Assembly: GCA_028023455.1 (NCBI GenBank)
Contig: JAQFVV010012394.1
Span: 20,354,353-20,418,352, forward strand
Length of the DNA stretch: 64,000 bases
Direction: 5' to 3'
Source of the DNA: Epiperipatus broadwayi
Taxonomy: Eukaryota; Onychophora; Udeonychophora; Euonychophora; Peripatidae
The notes below the pieces were generated by a model, which saw nothing but the letters and a program-made list of their open reading frames with translations, was not told where the DNA came from and did not search any database. The position numbers and the translations under genes were made by a program. Positions 57,402 to 64,000 of this stretch are shown in pieces; the first letter of the stretch is position 1, and every line of letters begins with the position of its first letter.

Positions 57402-59435
57402 ATATATATATATATATAAATAAGGTTGAAAGGAAAAGTAGAAATAAACACAAAAAAATGTAGATATTTTCTATATTACACTGGAATAATAGTTAAGAAT
57501 TAAATACTTTTGAATTTTAAAAAAATAGCATAAATTAAACATTTAAAAAGATCAAATTAATATTTTATTAATTCTGATTTTGAAATTAAAACAAGCATGT
57601 TTTTATATTACAATAGATATACTGGCAATTATAAAATTCCACTCCATTTTGATTAGATTAACTGTTTTTATAATTTAAGTTTGTATAACATATTTTGATA
57701 AAGGTACTACAGTCTTGTTTTTTTTAAAGAATTAAGTTAAATTGAAAAGAATCATTAATTTTTTCATTCAAGATGGGGAAGGCTTATTTTTAATTACTGT
57801 GTTTTTTCATGTTGGAAAAAAGATTAGAGAGTTTTAGTTTTTTACAGTTTTATACACAGTTACTACTACAATGATATTATAACTGAAGGTAAGACAATGG
57901 ATTCAGTTGCTGCTACTAGTTCACTATGGTAGAGTTTGGATTCACATGAGAAAAGAACCAGCTTGTTTATTCATAGACCACATATATGTGTGTATTAGAC
58001 AACCTAGAGATTGAAGGGAGCTCACTTCAGACTTACAGTTATCTGGATTATATCTTTCCTAAAATGACAATAATCCAGTCTACTGTTTAAAAGAGACTAG
58101 CTTAACCAGAAAGCCATCAGCTTGCTGAAGGATTAGTTATACATATGCTGTTTTAACAATATAAAAAGAACCATGAATAAACATGCTGCATTTTATGTAT
58201 ATAAAGTACCACTGGTAAGTTATTTTAAATAATTTCTTTAATGAAAATGACATTTAAAATCTATAATTTAAAAGTAAACATGTAAATAATGTTTGCTTAA
58301 ATAAAAAGTTTAAAAAATAAAGGGATTGATTCACAATTTTATTTTGAAAAAAAAAAGTAAACTCAAAAAATCTTTCTAGACTGGGAAAAAAAACCTTGCT
58401 GGAGTATTTTTAAAGATGTTTACAATTAATCAGGAGTAACCTGAAAAAAAGAAAAACTTTGATGAAGGACTGCCAAAGGAGTAAATATTTTTTTAAAAAA
58501 ACTTACCATAAAAATAGTAAGAAGCTGATTAATAGTTTTAATTCATATTATCTATTTTGTTATATATACACACATCATATGTGCATTTATATATTATTAT
58601 ATAAGTCTATGACAATAATTTTTAAATTGTTATATAGCATATCTGAGTGCTTGTATGTGCATTTTATGTTTTTTTGATAGTGAATTAATTGTGTATTAAA
58701 AAATATAATATGATGTATTAGGTTTATTTTTTTATAAATGCCAATGTGTAAACAAATTTCCTTGTGCAAATACATATATGTAAAATCAATCATTAATTAT
58801 CCTATTATAAAAAATGAATTTCTTTTATAGGTTTATGACAATTCAAATATGCTCATAAGTTATTATATCACATATACTGCACATCTGTGTGCTGATATAT
58901 GTATTTTATGCAAACTTATTGAAATATATTTGTAAATCACAATGTGATAGCATTTTTTGTATACTAATCAAAATCAGAATACCAAATTTATATTTATAGC
59001 ATACTTAGCAAACATTAATTTCACTTTGTTATTAATAAATTGATATTTCATGATTAAAGTTATTCCAGTGAATTTATTCAATCCTAGTTTTAGAATATTA
59101 TGTTGTATTATGTCTCTTATTCACAATAACAGTTATAGAGTTTTTATTCCTGAGCTAGATTCATATAAAAGGGGTTTATATTTAATGTTTAAGGACATTC
59201 TGTTGATGATGATCCTAGATTGGTGCAAAGGGGATCACCTTTAAAGTCCATGCAGTACATTTTATTACGTTGGTACTAAAAATTAAGTTTATAGTTGGCC
59301 AGTACATTAATAATACTATGTGGCCAGAGCATTGATGATGATCAGCATGTTTTAATATCCCAGCATTATTTTCTTACTGCTTTATTCTTATGGATTACCA
59401 CTTAAGTTTGTGCATCAAAATTATGGTAAAATAAT
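57402..59435. other. No gene seen
   Basis: Unassigned AT-rich spacer. Two paragraphs at 58560-58770 and 58830-58930 share a loose pattern (AGTCTATGACAATA / GGTTTATGACAATT, then CATATCTGAGTGC / CACATCTGTGTGC) and are probably an old duplication of about 250 bp. Confidence 0.4.
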
Positions 59436-59510
59436 CTACCCAATGCTGGCAAGGGCTAAATAATTAGCCTTGTCTATAGTAGACACAGTTCAAATCCAAT
59501 CACCAAACTA
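59436..59510 (+). repeat. Possible tRNA-derived SINE fragment
   Basis: CTGGCAAGGGCTAAATAATT resembles an A box (imperfect), and AGTTCAAATCC at about 59488-59498 is a good B box. The remainder of a tRNA is not recoverable, so this is a SINE trace rather than a tRNA gene. Confidence 0.4.
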
Positions 59511-62500
59511 GCTGTCAATTTATTTTTATTGATGATCATTTGTGATGATGAATGGTTAATACTCTTGTGTAATTCTGGTGATTATATTCCTCATATTTTT
59601 TTTATATTAATTTTATATTTTGTTTATTTGGGGCTAATGATTTTCCATCACTCCAGATTTACCCTAGAGTCTGTATCATTACAATATATATAGATTATTT
59701 GTCTTACACCTATATATATATATTCTAACCTATCAAAAATATGGACGTTTCTATTTAAATAAATGAGCGCATTCGCGCCATTTCTAACCTAGTAAAATAA
59801 TAGAGAGAATTCCATAAGGAGAAATTCGGAAAGCCTAAACTCTTCCGTCTAGGACGGGTAGCCAAACCCTCTATTACCTCATATTAGCTCGACGTTAGGT
59901 TAGTTATAATAATTCAGCTACAGCGATATGCAGTTCAGACAGAGATAGAATTAAAAAAAAAATTATCATTAATAAAATAAATTTAAAAAGAAAATTTAGA
60001 ATAAACTAACATTCTTTCTCTATCCAAAACACCTTCTCTGAGCTGTAAGTACTTGCACTGTTCGACAATGATGATGATGATTTCATGTCATTGTTAATAT
60101 TACTGACTAAAATAAAACATTTATTAATTTGCCAATATGATCTCAATATTTTATTATTATACAATCAAAAGTTTCAATCTCTTTAGCCATGCCACGCTTG
60201 TAATATTGATCATAATGAATCAATTCTTAATTTAAGAGCACTTATAATAATGACACTAATCTCAGGGTTCTCTGTTATATTTAATAAAATGCTCGGCAGT
60301 ATTGCGTTGTCGCATATGACTGACATTCTGGTCGGCTATAGGGAACATTTAACTTATTTAAATTCCAGGTGTCTTCATCCACATATCAACTATTATAATA
60401 TTTAACGAGATGATGACCATATTCAATAACAACGCATAATTTTGAATAATACAGCCCTTTCTTAATCCAGAATCTCAGTCGGAATGATGAAAAGACAAGG
60501 GTGCTTTTGTGTCCTTCCATCATCCATGACAACACAATAATTTAACTAAGATTTATTACTTAGACACTTCACTTAAATGTGTATGGAACAATGTGCAACC
60601 AAAACCTACTAGTTTGGGAATAAAGTGATTTTACACACACATAAAATAAAATGTTCTGGTCTGAAGTTTCAATTCCATAAATAATTCTTATTAAATTAAA
60701 AATATAATGAAATATTCTGATCTGCTTACAATTGTCTATCTGGTGTATTGAATTTGAAATTTCATAAATGATTTCGGACTCAAGTAGAGTATTGCAAGTA
60801 TTATGCAAATACACTTTTATTTAGCACATAAGAAAAATGACTCAAAACAACTTGTAACAAGACTATAATTTATTATTAAATTTTAACAAGATTATAATTT
60901 ATTATTACAGTTTAACAAAACTATCCTTTAGGATTAACATAATAAACAAACATATACAATTTATTCGATCCCATATGGATAAAACAAAATATAACTAACA
61001 TTAATTCGTCTATACTTTTAGACTTGGATTCGAACTACTTCTTCATCTTCTTTTTACATTTATGCAAATTGAATATAACAAAATAAATATTATTATCGAT
61101 ACATCAACTTATCCGTTTAGTGTATCTTATATGAACGGGTGCTTAACTTTATTAACTAACTATTTGTTTTAAAATAAAAATAATCTGATTCTAGGCAATG
61201 CGTACAAACGATTTTTATTATCATATCTTTAACTAAATGATAGTTTTTATTTAGATAACTTATTATAATTTATGGGTTATTTATCAGAAGTTACACTTAT
61301 TATTTTTAATATTTACCTTAATAACAACTGAAGTTGTTATACACATTGTATTCCTCAGTATAAGTTATATTGTGAGTGCTAATTAATTATTAACCCAAAT
61401 TAAACCTAGTATTTGAACCCTCCATTGGCAAATAAAAAATTTTAAATCACGCAGTTTTAAACTTACTCTCTCCATTGATTTACATGTGGATTACCAGCAC
61501 TATCCCGCCTCACAATCCAGACATTGATCATATATACTAGCATGCTATTCATACTAAATGGATCGTAAGGAATTAACCTCCAGTATACCCGTTATCTTGC
61601 CATAACTTTCTAAATAAAACACAATATTCAACACCTTCCGTGGTGGAATTATCTCTATTTTCTCATGAGGAATATGGAATAATATCGTAGATATGTAGAG
61701 TTAACTACTACATTAAAATAGTTTGGTGGGTCTTTGCCTATTACTTGGGCATACTCGGAACGCACACCAAATATAATCCTCTCCTGGGATTTTAACGAAT
61801 GAAATACACTAAATACGATATAAATCACTGATCGTCCTAACTCTGGGAAGCGATCATTTGGGTTATAACCATACCCGAATTCTAGATTTATTTATTCCCC
61901 TCATGGAAAATAAAGCTTTTGGGGAGATCATTTTCCATCCCACAAAATAAAGACATTACAATTATTACTTATGCGAATCTTAAGCATATTCTGATTCTAT
62001 ATCGGGGCAAGACAAGCAAATACATTAATTACTCTAAATTTATGTTCCGGGGTATATTTAGATCAACGTCAGAAATCAATGGATAACACAGAATCACACA
62101 TAATAATTTTCACCTTTGCCAAAGAAACATTCAACAAGTAATTGGTAGTTTAGTATCCTGAACTAAATTATGTGAATGCGTTAATAAAAAAAATAATTGG
62201 GAATAAGTTCCGCAATTAACATAGTATAAATTTGTTTCAAACTTTAAATAAGTAATATCTTGTATAGCACTTCTCTTTAATTACTTCTGATAACTTTAAC
62301 TAGATATTTTACCTATTAAGTATCTAAATTTTTCTACTTTTACGCATCTAACATATAAATTTATACCCATAATGGCATATCATAAGTAAACACATTTTAT
62401 AAAAAAATTTCCATGTCAAATATAAATTTAACCTAGAATAATTACAGGAAAACATACCTTTCTGATTACAAGGTCATTTAAATATTACTTGACTATACAG

Positions 62501-64000
62501 CCTTTAACCTGTTGATAAAAAAAATACACATAATTTTACAAATTAGTAAAAAAAAAAATCATTACTTAACAAGTGCTTTTTATTTCACTAGAAAAATGTT
62601 TTTCCGTTGGGCAATTTATCTAGATGAAGAACTTGATCCATTTGTAGTTCACGAAGCAAATTTAAAATAAGAAACACATTTTATTATTTCATTTCTATAA
62701 AAGTTGCCTCCATTCTGGTGCATTTAATAAATCAAGCAAAGAAAACATAGCAGCGTTGGGTGTTAACTCTTCCTTGAATTAACTGATATAATTTTGGGAT
62801 CCAAGAAAACAATACATATTTTAACATGACGAATATTTGACGTTAGACGATCACATATACAATTCTTTTCTTTTTACTATTGGTGATACGTATCATTTTT
62901 ATTTAGCTAGCTGGCTTAGGAATCTAACTAATGCGCAAATTTTCAAAATAATATTATTATAAGGACTGCAGCTGACTTACGTGGATATGAAGTTTTAACG
63001 ACTCTAGTTGATGTATAATATAACATATTATATTAGAGTTATAATTAAGTCACTTATGTTGGTAGTTTTTATTCCTACTCTAGGAATTGTAATTTGTCTT
63101 TAATAAGGAATTCTCCGTAAAATGCACACATACAAATTTTCTGAATATTTGCCTTGAGAAAATTTATATTTTCTTTTTAAAAAATATACAGGTGCATAAG
63201 TAAATATCCTTGATCATTCATATTATTTTTAGATAATTTTCAGTGAATAAAACATATTTTAACGTGGGGAGCTTACATTATTTTCAAACGCAGACAATTT
63301 CTGTTAGAAAGAGCGCGAAATTTTATAGTTAACTTTCCTTGGCTTTTATAATATGTCTTTTAAATTATAAATTTTCTTTTATACCATGAAAAGATTATTA
63401 AATAAGGTAAAGTTAACAAATAATTGTTTATTTCCTGGAAATTACTTATATTACTTATTTTAAACATAATGACATTTTCCGTGATTGCTGTAGTTAATAC
63501 GGTCATTTTGAACTTTAGCATAAGATAGTATATTTTTGCGTATAAAAAGCCTTAAAATAGGTAGATGGTCATAGAAAACAGAATATCTTATCAAATAGGA
63601 TTAGCCACACATGATATTATTAAACATTTACTGGACTTATATTTATTTCTGCAATAAAAAATATAAAAAATTTGTTACCGAATTTCAGTACTGCTTCCTC
63701 CTGGTAAAACTAAAGTCAGACTAAACTTTCTTCAATTTTTGGCGGTCTTGTTTTAGCGACCTCTTACAGAGAAAAAATCATTTAATTATACATAAACAAA
63801 AGAAAAGGGAAAAAAAAAACTTATTACAGTTATATATTTCTGTATGATTTAAATGGATTACAAAGTAATTTGACAAATAATGAAAAATAATAAATACATT
63901 TAATTAACAATGTTTATTAGTGATGTATAATTCTGTATACATTATTATCTAAAATAATTTAAAATTTACCAGAAGTTATTGTGCTTTATGATAAGATACT
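59511..64000. other. No gene seen, 4.5 kb
   Basis: No long frame on either strand and no motif recognised. At 59679-59690 CATTACA followed by (TA)n looks like one terminus of a TGTAA...TTACA element whose other end I could not find. From about 59750 the texture changes (mixed-base unique sequence such as GAGCGCATTCGCGCC), which could be a further long LTR or an intron. A partner copy is not present in the window. Confidence 0.4.

Overview
The window looks like gene-free intergenic DNA from an AT-rich invertebrate genome, packed with nested mobile elements. It is eukaryotic: it holds LINEs, a Penelope-like element, LTR elements, tRNA-derived SINEs, hAT and Merlin DNA transposons, minisatellites and long (TA)n and (ATT)n tracts, and no long intron-free genes. 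I recognise no host protein gene, rRNA or functional tRNA. The mixture (RTE-like and CR1/jockey-like LINEs, Penelope, Merlin, ZMYM-type hAT) fits an arthropod or mollusc; the sequence alone does not settle which.

Layout. 0-7 kb: a solo LTR (167-2317), a short RTE-like LINE tail, a SINE pair and a foldback repeat. 7.3-12.4 kb: a nearly complete but decayed minus-strand non-LTR retrotransposon, split by a 1.5 kb hAT element with an 8-bp target duplication and by a ~100-bp mini-insert with a 10-bp duplication. 12.5-16 kb: a Penelope-like fragment with reverse transcriptase and GIY-YIG motifs, a 110-bp tandem duplication, a 470-bp foldback and a plus-strand RTE-like fragment. 19.1-20.2 kb: a minisatellite of about 18 units.

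20.8-37.7 kb is the most striking part. Three LTR-retrotransposon-like insertions (A: 20844-25933; B: 26727-32135; C: 34234-37736) each have two very similar 1.5-2.2 kb LTRs around a tiny interior of about 0.5-1.6 kb with no polymerase gene. All three carry a recognisable, variously decayed primer-binding site resembling the complement of the 3' end of tRNA-Lys. A and B sit in (TA)n tracts. B still has a coiled-coil Gag-position ORF broken by one TGA. C is flanked by a direct duplication of about 92 bp. Long LTRs with a tRNA-Lys primer recall the Osvaldo/Ulysses group of Ty3/gypsy elements; these copies would depend on proteins supplied from elsewhere.

39-42.7 kb: two head-to-tail copies of the 7-12 kb LINE family, one split by a 600-bp hAT relic that itself contains the mini-insert (three levels of nesting). 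44.4-51.7 kb: a palindromic SINE pair, a complete-ended Merlin element with a broken transposase, a decayed ZMYM-type hAT and further hairpins. 53.8-56.4 kb: a minus-strand Ty3/gypsy-like element with LTRs, polypurine tract, primer-binding site and decayed gag, but no pol. 57-64 kb is AT-rich with one small LTR-like insert and no recognisable gene.

The elements do not act as a pathway. Together they record successive insertions, several of which can be ordered from their nesting.
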